The translations under genes and the position numbers were made by a program. Source: a bacterium (GTDB taxonomy: Bacteria; Bacteroidota; Bacteroidia; NS11-12g; UBA955). Taken from it: a stretch of 33,709 nucleotides of DNA. Location: the NCBI GenBank assembly GCA_029945665.1, contig JAQSCZ010000037.1:1-33709 (forward strand), in the 5' to 3' direction. How positions within the stretch are numbered: position 1 is the stretch's first letter; each line of letters opens with the position of its first letter. This document shows, piece by piece, positions 1-9,775 of the stretch. Below the pieces are notes generated by a model that searched no databases, was not told where the DNA came from, and saw nothing but the letters and a program-made list of their open reading frames with translations.

Positions 1-3000
1 CATTGCGTTTGTCATACGCCACATATTTTAACAGATTAGCAGATCCACTTATAGAAGCTGGTAAAGAAGCGGTAAGGTCGGTAACTGCATTGGTATATAC
101 ATTAACTTTAAAGAATTTTTTAGCATCACAGGCAAAGAAGGCTTCATCATAATTAATACTAATACTATTAACAACATAAGCGGCGGGAAGACCCACATTA
201 GTTCCTGCTGTGTAGCCCGCTACAGTGGCCGTGAATCGCACATACTTATTATTACTTCCTGCCAAATAACCCTTACCATCTTCACTAATTTTAACATCGT
301 TCCAATTGGTGCCAGCTGCAGAGTACATAGTGGAACCAGTGCTAAATTGCATATTGGTAAATTTTTTATTGTAATTATTCAAGCCAGTAACATAAATATT
401 TGTGCTGTTCCAAACAGCAACGGCTGTATAGGTTGGTAATAATGTTATGGTTGCAACATTGGGTTTGTTATAATTCCAAGTATATCCCCTATCCATTGTA
501 TAGAGCGAAGTTCCCTTTTCGCCAACCACACTGCCATAATTATTGCGTTTATTAATGTTTAAACCTACAAGTGAATAGGATTGTTTGTATGAATAATACC
601 ATGATGACGCAGTATTGGTAATACTATAGCCATTTTGACCAAATACTACAAAAGTAGAAGAAAAGGCTCCAATGCCTTTGAGTGTTTCGGTACTAATACC
701 AGGAATAGCAACTGAAGTATAGGTACTACCTGTTGTAGACTCCAACAAGGTTCTACTTTGCCCAACACTACTGTATTTACTGTTAGCATACACAAGGTGA
801 TTGAGGTGTTTAGTTGTTCCACTATTTTGCACAGCAATACCCGCACCGCTGCATAACAAAGCCGTTCCATTATTTCCTACTATAACCCCATCGGTGGTGG
901 ATGTAAAATAACAAGCATTTAATTGCGCTGCTGTTCCTGCAAGTAATGTTTGCCAATCAGTACCATTAAGCGTTTTAATCACAGTCCCATCATCCCCTAC
1001 TGCATACACAATATTGGCTGTAGTGGTGGCGTATACATCGCGAAGCTTGAGTGGAGCAGTAAAAGAAGAAGTATTGGCCCAAGCCGAAGAGGTTGGATAA
1101 TTAATAGAGGAAATCAAACCTGAATTACCCGCTACGAACAACTTACCATTGCTTTGGGAAATATTATAACCAGTTTCACCTGTTAAAGTGGTGCCGTGTA
1201 TACCTAATGTTGCCCAAGTACCAGTTATAGTCTTGTAAATTTCAGTGTTAGATCCAGACACATGCATGGCATATAAACCCGAACCATCTGTTGAAATAGA
1301 AGCATAAGCCGAACCTATATGCGATATATCGGCAAAGGTATATATGGAACCTGTCAAAGTACAGTTGTATACTTTACCAGTGGTACTAAGTACCGCACCT
1401 TTTGTATTAGAAACAAACTGTATACCCGCAAGGAAGCCAGTACCACTGTAGGTACTGACACTACCATAGGTAACTTTTATATCATTGATATCGATAGTTG
1501 GTACGTATAATTTAGACAATGGTGTACCAATAGTTGTATTGGCCGCTATATATAATTGATGAAAGGCAACGGCACTGACACCAACAAAATTATCGTTAAG
1601 ACTGCTCACATTGATAAATTTTTTAACGAGTTTATTCGTACTAATATTGGCAAAATCGATATAAGACAATAAGCCACTATTACCTACTGCATATCCTTTG
1701 GCTGTAGAGGTTTGATCGTAAAACGAGAAGTCATTATAAGTACCTATAGCTGAGGCCTTGGCCCATGTATTACCACTATTAGTGGTCAGGTAAATTACAC
1801 CATCATTTCCAATAGCAATACCAGTTGCATATAGTCCACTTGTAACAGTTGGGAAGAAAATTTTATTGAACCCAACAGTTGTATTTGTAGCAATATGGGT
1901 CCAAGTAGTTCCACCATCGGCTGTTTTCAACAACATCCCATCAATACCAGCCGCATAACCATTACTAGCATTACACATACTAACAGATTTAAGATCTGTT
2001 GCTCTTAATTTAGTTGCAACCGCCATATCTGTCCAAGTAGGTGAAGCGGCCCATACATTAGGAATAGAATAAATTCTATTATCGGTAGCAGCTACATTCG
2101 AAACAGTAATGTACATTTTAATATTTGAAGATGGTTCAGGCGTGATGCTTAATACATTAAAAGTACTAGGAACACCAGTATTTACATTCGTAAAAGTCCA
2201 AATACCTGAAGCTAAAACGCATTTAATAAGGTTACTATTTGATGTTACAGTGTTAATATCACCCGCTAAAACTCCATTTGAAGCGTCTTTAAAATACAAA
2301 TCGTTGAAATGATTATACACAATACTGCCAGAAGGTGCCACATAAATTATTTTCCAATTAATACCTCCATCAGTTGTTTGCAGGAACAAGCCATCATTAC
2401 CAACTGCATATCCATTAGAAGCATCTATCATTTGTACTTTGTTTACATCGGAAGTTTTGGTATCTACTCTTTTCCAATTCACTCCCCCATCAATTGTTTT
2501 AAATATGTAACCATATCCAGAAGCATCCTTACCAGTACTAAAACCTATATTACCGTCAGTAAATTGAATATCAGTGATGGTAACACCTGCAGGCACTCCA
2601 TTGCTATTATCAACCTCCCAAACATCAATTTTATCATTATCAGGCACGCTTTGTCTTTTAAGTTGATTTAGACTATTGTACTCATAGGTGGTTTTTAGAT
2701 AATGATTGTTCCAAAGTGTTTTAATTTTATTTGCTCTATCACTTTTTATTCTAGCCCCATTTGTTACACTATTAAGTGTTGCTGCCAAGTCGATTATCTT
2801 AACACCTTCAGGTGGAACTGTAGCCACCAAACTTCCGGCTTGGTCGTAATAATAAAGTGTGTAATGATAATCTTTAATTGGCACTGTGGCGGTAAAATTC
2901 TCAACCAAAGAAAGACATTTGGCATAATAGGCTTGTCTAAAGTCGGTAGTAAAAGTTCTTATCTGATCATCATATCTTTTCTTAGCATTATAAATAGCCT

Positions 3001-6000
3001 GATTGGCTTTAAATATTTCGCAAGGATCGGTTAATTCAACTAACAAGGTTGGGAAGGTATCTAATTTACAAAATCCTCTGGTTGCATAATTTCTAGTAGT
3101 AACTCCAACACCTCCCTCTGAATAATAACTTTCGGACGACATCATGGACATTCCCATAGATCCATAAGTACAAAATTCCGAAACAGTCATCATACCAGGG
3201 CCGTTGCTAGTTAATGCATAATTGATATATTTTAAATAACATGCACAATTCGCTGGATCATATGCTTCGAATTGTGGCAATGGTGTTGCTGGATTACCTG
3301 CATTTACCCACCCTTCGAAGAATGCACCTTGAGCAGATACATATTTTTCATAACAATCTATATCAGTGCAATTATAGGGAGGTGCTTTAAATTGGCTAAA
3401 TTGCTTAGGAGGATTGGGGTAAGTATTAGAACCTGCATAATGGGTTAAATACAAAATATACTTCATGTAGCAACATTTATCGGCAACCAAATATGGTGGC
3501 ATTGATAAAGTTGTAGATGGAGCAGGAATTTGATGATTATAAGTATAGATAGTGTTATACAACATTCTATAAATATTGTAAGACCCAAGTGTATCTTCAC
3601 TACCACAATGAATATAGGCTTCTACATTTCCGCAACCTGGGTAGCTTGCAGCATTAAACTCTGTAAAGGTTTTGGCTGGCAATACAGTTATTGGACCAGT
3701 ACTCAATAAGGGCGCAGGTGGAGGCAGACTTGACATTACAGGCACTTTAAACATCAAAAGGTATTTTAGATATTCCTTAACACAATTACATTGAAATGAT
3801 TCAGTATAAGGCTCCACTGGAATTTTATCATTCGGATGGTTGGTATTAAATTCTGTGATTTCCTTTAGATAAAGTGAGTATTCCGGGCAAGGAGCAATAT
3901 AACCGTCGCAGTAATAAATTAAATAATTATTATATGCCATAGCTGGTGTGTCAGTTAATGTATAATATTTAAGATAATCAACGTAACCACCTAAACAACC
4001 ACAGAAAGAGCCATAACCACCAGCCTCACCTAATTGAGCAATTTTGAATCTATTGGGATTACTTCCTCTTTCATCATTGTTATATCTAGTAATTTCATCA
4101 ATCACTTCTTTCTCTATATCAGTACATCCTGAACCATCGCTGCCTTCATTTAAATTAATTTTTGGAACTTCGCATGAACAAGTTCTAATTGGAATACAAG
4201 TGGTATATCCTCCTATTATTTCTTTTTTACCTGTTGAATAAATCGCTAACATTTTAAAATTATAGGTTTTATTGCTTGTCTGCATCGTATTATCTGCGAT
4301 TAATTGCTCAACTGAAACAATATCAGCAAAATTATTTGGCGTGGATAATTTTGTTATTGGATCAACCAAACTATCGATATGATACAATTGAAGATGGCAT
4401 GTATTATTTAATACAGAACTTGCATTGTACACATTTAAATCGGCATAATAGCCGCGTTTATTTGCAACAATATTTTCCAAATTAGTATGATCCCCCTCGC
4501 CAATGTACGATTCAAGAAGATCTGTGTAATCTAAGTCACCAGTTAAACTCTTTGTGGTATAGGTTTGAGGTGTAGCCAACCATTTTTTCAATAGAACCTC
4601 TAAATCAAGTGAAGCTTGATTTTCCTTTGTCTGACAATCTATAGGAAGCGGTTCAGAACATCTTGCCATAACACCATCAGCAACAGTACCAGTACTAATA
4701 TTACCACGTATTTTATAAGGAATTAATGGTGTAACGCCTGGCGATGTCTCATACCATCCTGTCATATAAAACCCACTTGATACATTTGCTGGATCGGTTT
4801 CTAGATTGGTAAAATATTTGAAATTAGAAAGGCTACCAGAAAAAGAAGGTGAGTATGAAGTAAATGCAACATTTAAAACAGCCGAAGAATTTAAATCATC
4901 GTACAAAGAGAAATTAGCTACAGCAGGATTTGGGCATTGCCATATCAAATGGCTACTATAAGTTGATGAAAAATTATTTCTGATGTATCTATTTAAATAA
5001 TCAGGATAGCTGGTCTCTAAATATACTTTAGCGGTGCTTGTCAAATCAGAAGTTGTATGATTGGCCAAGGCACTCATTAGAACGATTAACCGATTGCCAA
5101 AATCGCTTGTTTTACATTGGTCGTAAAACTGACAATCGTCTAAACGGATACAACTAGTACCTGTAACCCTCACCATAATATTTGGAGTTCCTGGCAATCC
5201 ATCGTCATCTAACATGGCATTAAGATAAAAACCTGTTAATCCTGAAACAGGATTATATATTCCAATTTTAATGTTCGTAAAATCTTTCACCATGCTCCAA
5301 GTATACGGCAATAAAGAAACTGGGAGTTTAAGATTTAATTTACATGAAAGGGTATTGGTATTGGCTGTATTTTTAAATGAAATTTCTAGTTGAGTAGGAT
5401 CACTTCCACCAATAGTTGGTATCCAATGATAATCAACAAGACCTGGACTAGGACTACCGCTAGCTGCTGAAATTTGATCGAATAACAATTTTGTAAAACC
5501 TGTTTGTGAATACAAAGAAGTACCAGTTGCTAACAAGGTGCCAGAAGCGGCAACAGTATGCAACCAATTAGAAAAATCGATGGCTGCAGGGCATAAACCA
5601 GTTCTGTAATAAACATTGAACCCACTGTTATCAGCATCGCCACTTAAAATATCTTCACCTAAACTAAAGCGAATAACTTTGTCTTTATACAAAGCAAAAT
5701 TATATCTACCACATGGTGTGTATAAATCTGCAAAAGGATTGGTAATCCAATGTCTTATAAAAGCAGATTGAAAAGGATTAAAATTATCTTTACCAATACA
5801 TCCATTATAACCTTTTCCGCAGTTAGAACCACTGGTAAGTATTGCATAATTATCAGCAGCTTCTTTTAATAGTTTTTGCTTTGCCGAATAATAAAAACTT
5901 CTATACTGCTTCCACATAGCATCATTCTGAGAACCTGTACCTCCTCCAAAATTTGTGCACGGTGCTGGTAATCCTACAGAATTATCAAAAAAACCTGGAC

Positions 6001-9000
6001 ACATAATGGTTTGTGCAGCAACATCTTTCATGCTTGGCGCACCTCCCAAATAATCATCTATTTGAGATTTCATTTTTAATACTTGAGCAATACCGTCTGG
6101 CACATAATTAAAATAAGGATCTTGATCCATCAAAGCATATTGATTAGATCCATTTATCCAACCATTGCTAAGTGCTACTGAATATATATCATTACCCAAT
6201 ATACTACCATCAAAGTCTTCGCTACTTAATGTTGCGACTCCCGAAGTATCAATAGTATTTAAAGCGCACCATTTATAATAACAGAATTCAGGATGATAAA
6301 GCACCAATGACCTTGACCAACTTTCTTGCCAATAGGTAACAAAATCTTTTACATCTAATAAATTCTCTGGATTTACATATAAGACGCCCAAAATATTAGT
6401 TGGTGTAACGCCAACATCAATAGCAGGTAAATAACCGCCTCCTTGTAATGGAATTACTGGAATTTTAGATCGTTTTATTCCATCTCTTTCATAATAACCG
6501 TCTACGGTTGTTCCATCATTTTTCAAGAACTTCGGATTTTTCCAATAGGCTGCTAAAGGATTGGTACTAGCTAATCCTCCATCAGGAAGCTGGTTGTTAA
6601 AATTCAATATACTAAGCGGAAAAATACTTGCATTAAATCCCGCAAGCGACGAACTATCATACCACTCTGCATATTGTCCACCAGGTTTTACATCAAGCAA
6701 CATGGTTTCATAAACCTGTTGACAGATAGATGGCGCCTTACATTTATCTTGGCAATTATTATAAGCTAACAGCCATTCCTCGTATGTTCCCTTACCTGTT
6801 AAAACAAAATAATCAGAAGTACCCAAACTTGCTATACAAGAGGCACAATCATCTTCACAAAGAATAGAAGCTACTTTTGTTTGCTCTTCAATCAACATGG
6901 TTGCATAACTTTTAAAACATATATTTTTATTAGCATCCAAATATTGGGTCAAATAATAATCATATGCATTTTTATTAACCGTAAGTACCTTTGAGATTTG
7001 ATAATTTCCCAAAGGCATATTTGTTACATTAAATGCAGCAGGGGCAGAATTACCTGCAGCGGGAACATACACTATTCCCGAACACAAACTATCTAGCGTA
7101 AGGCTACCCACACGAACTGTATTAGTGTAAATTAAAATACCACACTCATTTCTAATTTGTACTTGTAAATCGTAAACACAATCCATACAAATACTAGGTA
7201 AACAAGCATTAGTATATTGTTCGGGCACTAAGTTATAGTTAAAAGTATGTGTTAATCCTGGTGTAGAAACTAAATATTGCGTATTAAATGTAATTATAGT
7301 TTCATCAATATTTTTGGTATTTAAATAACTAGAACCATCAGGATTTTTTGAAAATAAATCTGCCGTTAAACTAGCAGAAGCCGAAGCTTCGCTTGGAATA
7401 GCTGATACAGACCCTGGACTATTTCCACTTAATGCAGTTGCAATTACATGACCTTCTTGATCAAGATATGAAATACTTACTTGTCCATTAGGATCTATTA
7501 CTACATTCTTTTTGTAGTGTCTGTCGTATCCCACCTCAGAGCCAAATAATCTATCCAATTCTTCTTGCAACGGTCGTCCATAATAATACTTGGTTTCCTT
7601 TCCTCCACCCAATTGATGGGTAAGACCAACACCACCCATGCTTCTAATTCTACCAGTATTATCTGGGGTATATTCTACTTGATTAAATGGATAATTGAAG
7701 GCATCTGGTAAATAGGATTGCTGGTAAGCCGATTGGGTATTATTAGGCGAATAGTATCTAGATGAACCCGCAGTTGGCGACATGCCTGTGGCATTTATAC
7801 TACAATTCTGTGATGGATTATCTTTATCGAAATCATCACGAGAATATTTGAGTGGTATTAAATCTAAATTTAAGTTAAAATTCGGATAATAAGTAAGCGC
7901 AGGTGATTGAGCCGGAACCGGCAATACATCGATCGCCTTTCTTCCTTGGAAATCATAAATTGACTCTCCCACGATAGCAGTATCTGTAGTATTTACTTTA
8001 GTAACTGTTTGTCTATTTCTTAAACTTCCATCGTAATAACCTACCACTTCTTTTTTCTTGCCTTCTTCGGCATAAGTACTGCTGTATTGCCAATTGAATT
8101 TATCTTTATGTCCTGCAGTGTAATAATAACTCGCAGTACATGGAGAGGCCGATGGATTAGTAGCATTATCTGGCTTACTCCAAGCCCCGTTCACTACAAT
8201 ATCTATATTAGAAAGTTTTCTTCCTACTGCTCTTACTCTATAGATGACATATCCTCTCTCATAAATCAAATTTAATTTATAACTTAAATTTTTAGTAGAA
8301 ATACGTGTGCTATTGTATTTAAAATCATATAATATTGAACTAATTGGAGTAGTAGAAGCGACAGCACCATTTGAATAATCATCTACATAAGTCCACTCCA
8401 ATTCATATTCTTCGGCCCCAGTTATAGGCGTCCAGTTAATAGTCATTTCATCCATTTCTCCATCTCCATTCAAATCTGTTGCAGTACTTGTTGGACAAAC
8501 TATTGTTGAATAATTAAAAATCCAAAACCTTTCAATTTGAATACCATAAGTTACCACCAAATTTTGCTCGGGAGTTCCAATTACTGCATTGGTAACTGCA
8601 TCCCTTATTTGCACCACTTTTACCTGAAGAGAATGTGCATTTGAAAAATTATAACTTGCATAATCCTTATATGCTACACCAGCGGCAGGATTATATTCTA
8701 CAAATAAAAATTTAGTGTAAGTAACCGTAGTGCCCCAATTTATATCTTTAACAGATATTTCCAATTCAACATTATATTTATATGTATTAGTTACTAAAGT
8801 TGTATAATTATGATTGACTGCAAGTTTCACATAATTTCTTACATTATTAGTCATATAAGCACCGCCACCAGTGGGCAAAGTCAATTTGTCATAATCTTCA
8901 ATAGCTGCGCCTAAATTACCAGCAACAACTGCAATTGAATTGACTATTGGTGTCAATTGTTTTGAAAAAACAATATTTGACAAGAGTATTAATACTGTTA

Positions 9001-9037
9001 AAATTAACCCTTTGATTTTAATTGGATTGAATTTCAT
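1..9037 (-). CDS. Giant secreted Rhs/YD-like protein with Ycf48/BNR-type propeller (partial, 3' end outside window)
   Basis: The reading frame is open from the ATG at 9037 to the left edge: 3012 codons are visible and the C-terminus is missing. It starts with a signal peptide (hydrophobic stretch about residues 8-25). Around residue 188 is a calcium-loop-like DLNGDGEMDE followed by an FN3-like segment. Residues 330-600 hold motifs common in Bacteroidota Rhs-type proteins (YDFQGRKAIDV, YYYGRPLQEEL, VSISYLDQEGHVIATAL). Residues 600-2010 are long and rich in Cys and Tyr. Residues 2056-2132 hold YD motifs (YYYDQAGSLVATVPPEG, YEYNSLNQL). From 2133 on there are Asp-box/Ycf48-like repeats (TIDGGVNW, TTDGGINW, TADGGTTW, TTNSGNTW). 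The gene begins 2 bp after the stop of the preceding gene and is the last visible gene of the operon. Function is unknown. A cell-surface or secreted polymorphic-toxin-like role is inference, since any toxin or sorting domain would lie outside the window. I spot-checked the frame at many points rather than at every codon. Confidence 0.9.
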   Translation of the reverse strand, partial: MKFNPIKIKGLILTVLILLSNIVFSKQLTPIVNSIAVVAGNLGAAIEDYDKLTLPTGGGAYMTNNVRNYVKLAVNHNYTTLVTNTYKYNVELEISVKDINWGTTVTYTKFLFVEYNPAAGVAYKDYASYNFSNAHSLQVKVVQIRDAVTNAVIGTPEQNLVVTYGIQIERFWIFNYSTIVCPTSTATDLNGDGEMDEMTINWTPITGAEEYELEWTYVDDYSNGAVASTTPISSILYDFKYNSTRISTKNLSYKLNLIYERGYVIYRVRAVGRKLSNIDIVVNGAWSKPDNATNPSASPCTASYYYTAGHKDKFNWQYSSTYAEEGKKKEVVGYYDGSLRNRQTVTKVNTTDTAIVGESIYDFQGRKAIDVLPVPAQSPALTYYPNFNLNLDLIPLKYSRDDFDKDNPSQNCSINATGMSPTAGSSRYYSPNNTQSAYQQSYLPDAFNYPFNQVEYTPDNTGRIRSMGGVGLTHQLGGGKETKYYYGRPLQEELDRLFGSEVGYDRHYKKNVVIDPNGQVSISYLDQEGHVIATALSGNSPGSVSAIPSEASASASLTADLFSKNPDGSSYLNTKNIDETIITFNTQYLVSTPGLTHTFNYNLVPEQYTNACLPSICMDCVYDLQVQIRNECGILIYTNTVRVGSLTLDSLCSGIVYVPAAGNSAPAAFNVTNMPLGNYQISKVLTVNKNAYDYYLTQYLDANKNICFKSYATMLIEEQTKVASILCEDDCASCIASLGTSDYFVLTGKGTYEEWLLAYNNCQDKCKAPSICQQVYETMLLDVKPGGQYAEWYDSSSLAGFNASIFPLSILNFNNQLPDGGLASTNPLAAYWKNPKFLKNDGTTVDGYYERDGIKRSKIPVIPLQGGGYLPAIDVGVTPTNILGVLYVNPENLLDVKDFVTYWQESWSRSLVLYHPEFCYYKWCALNTIDTSGVATLSSEDFDGSILGNDIYSVALSNGWINGSNQYALMDQDPYFNYVPDGIAQVLKMKSQIDDYLGGAPSMKDVAAQTIMCPGFFDNSVGLPAPCTNFGGGTGSQNDAMWKQYRSFYYSAKQKLLKEAADNYAILTSGSNCGKGYNGCIGKDNFNPFQSAFIRHWITNPFADLYTPCGRYNFALYKDKVIRFSLGEDILSGDADNSGFNVYYRTGLCPAAIDFSNWLHTVAASGTLLATGTSLYSQTGFTKLLFDQISAASGSPSPGLVDYHWIPTIGGSDPTQLEISFKNTANTNTLSCKLNLKLPVSLLPYTWSMVKDFTNIKIGIYNPVSGLTGFYLNAMLDDDGLPGTPNIMVRVTGTSCIRLDDCQFYDQCKTSDFGNRLIVLMSALANHTTSDLTSTAKVYLETSYPDYLNRYIRNNFSSTYSSHLIWQCPNPAVANFSLYDDLNSSAVLNVAFTSYSPSFSGSLSNFKYFTNLETDPANVSSGFYMTGWYETSPGVTPLIPYKIRGNISTGTVADGVMARCSEPLPIDCQTKENQASLDLEVLLKKWLATPQTYTTKSLTGDLDYTDLLESYIGEGDHTNLENIVANKRGYYADLNVYNASSVLNNTCHLQLYHIDSLVDPITKLSTPNNFADIVSVEQLIADNTMQTSNKTYNFKMLAIYSTGKKEIIGGYTTCIPIRTCSCEVPKINLNEGSDGSGCTDIEKEVIDEITRYNNDERGSNPNRFKIAQLGEAGGYGSFCGCLGGYVDYLKYYTLTDTPAMAYNNYLIYYCDGYIAPCPEYSLYLKEITEFNTNHPNDKIPVEPYTESFQCNCVKEYLKYLLMFKVPVMSSLPPPAPLLSTGPITVLPAKTFTEFNAASYPGCGNVEAYIHCGSEDTLGSYNIYRMLYNTIYTYNHQIPAPSTTLSMPPYLVADKCCYMKYILYLTHYAGSNTYPNPPKQFSQFKAPPYNCTDIDCYEKYVSAQGAFFEGWVNAGNPATPLPQFEAYDPANCACYLKYINYALTSNGPGMMTVSEFCTYGSMGMSMMSSESYYSEGGVGVTTRNYATRGFCKLDTFPTLLVELTDPCEIFKANQAIYNAKKRYDDQIRTFTTDFRQAYYAKCLSLVENFTATVPIKDYHYTLYYYDQAGSLVATVPPEGVKIIDLAATLNSVTNGARIKSDRANKIKTLWNNHYLKTTYEYNSLNQLKRQSVPDNDKIDVWEVDNSNGVPAGVTITDIQFTDGNIGFSTGKDASGYGYIFKTIDGGVNWKRVDTKTSDVNKVQMIDASNGYAVGNDGLFLQTTDGGINWKIIYVAPSGSIVYNHFNDLYFKDASNGVLAGDINTVTSNSNLIKCVLASGIWTFTNVNTGVPSTFNVLSITPEPSSNIKMYITVSNVAATDNRIYSIPNVWAASPTWTDMAVATKLRATDLKSVSMCNASNGYAAGIDGMLLKTADGGTTWTHIATNTTVGFNKIFFPTVTSGLYATGIAIGNDGVIYLTTNSGNTWAKASAIGTYNDFSFYDQTSTAKGYAVGNSGLLSYIDFANISTNKLVKKFINVSSLNDNFVGVSAVAFHQLYIAANTTIGTPLSKLYVPTIDINDIKVTYGSVSTYSGTGFLAGIQFVSNTKGAVLSTTGKVYNCTLTGSIYTFADISHIGSAYASISTDGSGLYAMHVSGSNTEIYKTITGTWATLGIHGTTLTGETGYNISQSNGKLFVAGNSGLISSINYPTSSAWANTSSFTAPLKLRDVYATTTANIVYAVGDDGTVIKTLNGTDWQTLLAGTAAQLNACYFTSTTDGVIVGNNGTALLCSGAGIAVQNSGTTKHLNHLVYANSKYSSVGQSRTLLESTTGSTYTSVAIPGISTETLKGIGAFSSTFVVFGQNGYSITNTASSWYYSYKQSYSLVGLNINKRNNYGSVVGEKGTSLYTMDRGYTWNYNKPNVATITLLPTYTAVAVWNSTNIYVTGLNNYNKKFTNMQFSTGSTMYSAAGTNWNDVKISEDGKGYLAGSNNKYVRFTATVAGYTAGTNVGLPAAYVVNSISINYDEAFFACDAKKFFKVNVYTNAVTDLTASLPASISGSANLLKYVAYDKRN

Positions 9038-9039
9038 AA

Positions 9040-9771
9040 TTATAAGTTCTTATTTAAAATAATTTGATTGTTAAAGGAGAAGGAATTATAGCTTTTTGTG
9101 AGATTGTATTTATTATTCTTTCTTTCAATAAATGCAGCCGTTTCAAATTCAGATTTTGCTATTCTAGAGGTTGAAACCTCTGTATAGACAATTTCTATTT
9201 TGGGATTTTTTATATTTTCAAATTCTGGTATCACTGCATTCAAATAATACAAGGTTAAACTTTGTATAAAAAAATGTGATTCAGAATATTTTATTTCAAT
9301 CATGCTGAATCCTGTATTGGTTTTTTCGGCAGGATAAAAACGAAGAACAGAAATACCGTTCATGGTGGTTTTGGTTATTTTTTTGCACATAGTGAGCGCG
9401 ACGTTCATATTCTCATCTATCATTTGCACTTTGGGATTAGGATTGGACAGCATTAAACTTCTGCTACCAGTATCTATTACTAGGCGTTCAGTTTCATTTT
9501 GAATAGTTTCAATTCCCACTAACATTGAGTGCTCCAATGAACCATTTCTTCTATAATAACCAGTTGTGGTTTTAAACGCATTAGTATCCGAATGGCTTTT
9601 GTAAATATTGTATTCCAATTTAGCAGAGAAATTCTTGGCATTCAAAATACTTTGATTTATGGCCTTAATAATTTTCGAAGCTGACTCTGCAGACAATACT
9701 TGTTCTTGACCAACGATATACAAAGCATTGAAAAACAATATTGAAAAAAGGATAAATTTAATTTGTTTCAT
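9040..9771 (-). CDS. Exported protein, possibly LolA-like fold
   Basis: This 243-aa protein has an N-terminal signal peptide (KQIKFILFSILFFNALYIVGQ, about residues 3-23, with likely cleavage after VGQ or just before). The mature part is short beta strands and a helix: KIIKAINQSILNAKNFSAKLEYNIY-type opening, a strand with GYYRRNGS, and a middle part with MIEIKYSESHFFIQSLTLYY. The pattern of an early helix followed by antiparallel strands recalls the LolA/LppX outer-membrane lipoprotein carrier superfamily, but there is no diagnostic motif and I hold this weakly. The gene starts 4 bp after the stop of the 1074-aa gene and ends 2 bp before the giant gene, so it is surely co-transcribed and probably serves the same secreted complex, for example as a periplasmic carrier. 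No Cys lipobox is present. Confidence 0.8.
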   Translation of the reverse strand: MKQIKFILFSILFFNALYIVGQEQVLSAESASKIIKAINQSILNAKNFSAKLEYNIYKSHSDTNAFKTTTGYYRRNGSLEHSMLVGIETIQNETERLVIDTGSRSLMLSNPNPKVQMIDENMNVALTMCKKITKTTMNGISVLRFYPAEKTNTGFSMIEIKYSESHFFIQSLTLYYLNAVIPEFENIKNPKIEIVYTEVSTSRIAKSEFETAAFIERKNNKYNLTKSYNSFSFNNQIILNKNL

Positions 9772-9775
9772 AGTG

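Noticed and set aside
1319-4485. Several plus-strand ORFs of 63-120 codons (for example 2309-2671 and 2702-3034)
   Set aside because: They run opposite the giant minus-strand frame, have no promoter or ribosome site, and show no recognisable protein pattern; they are antisense shadows of the Cys/Tyr-rich and propeller coding sequence.
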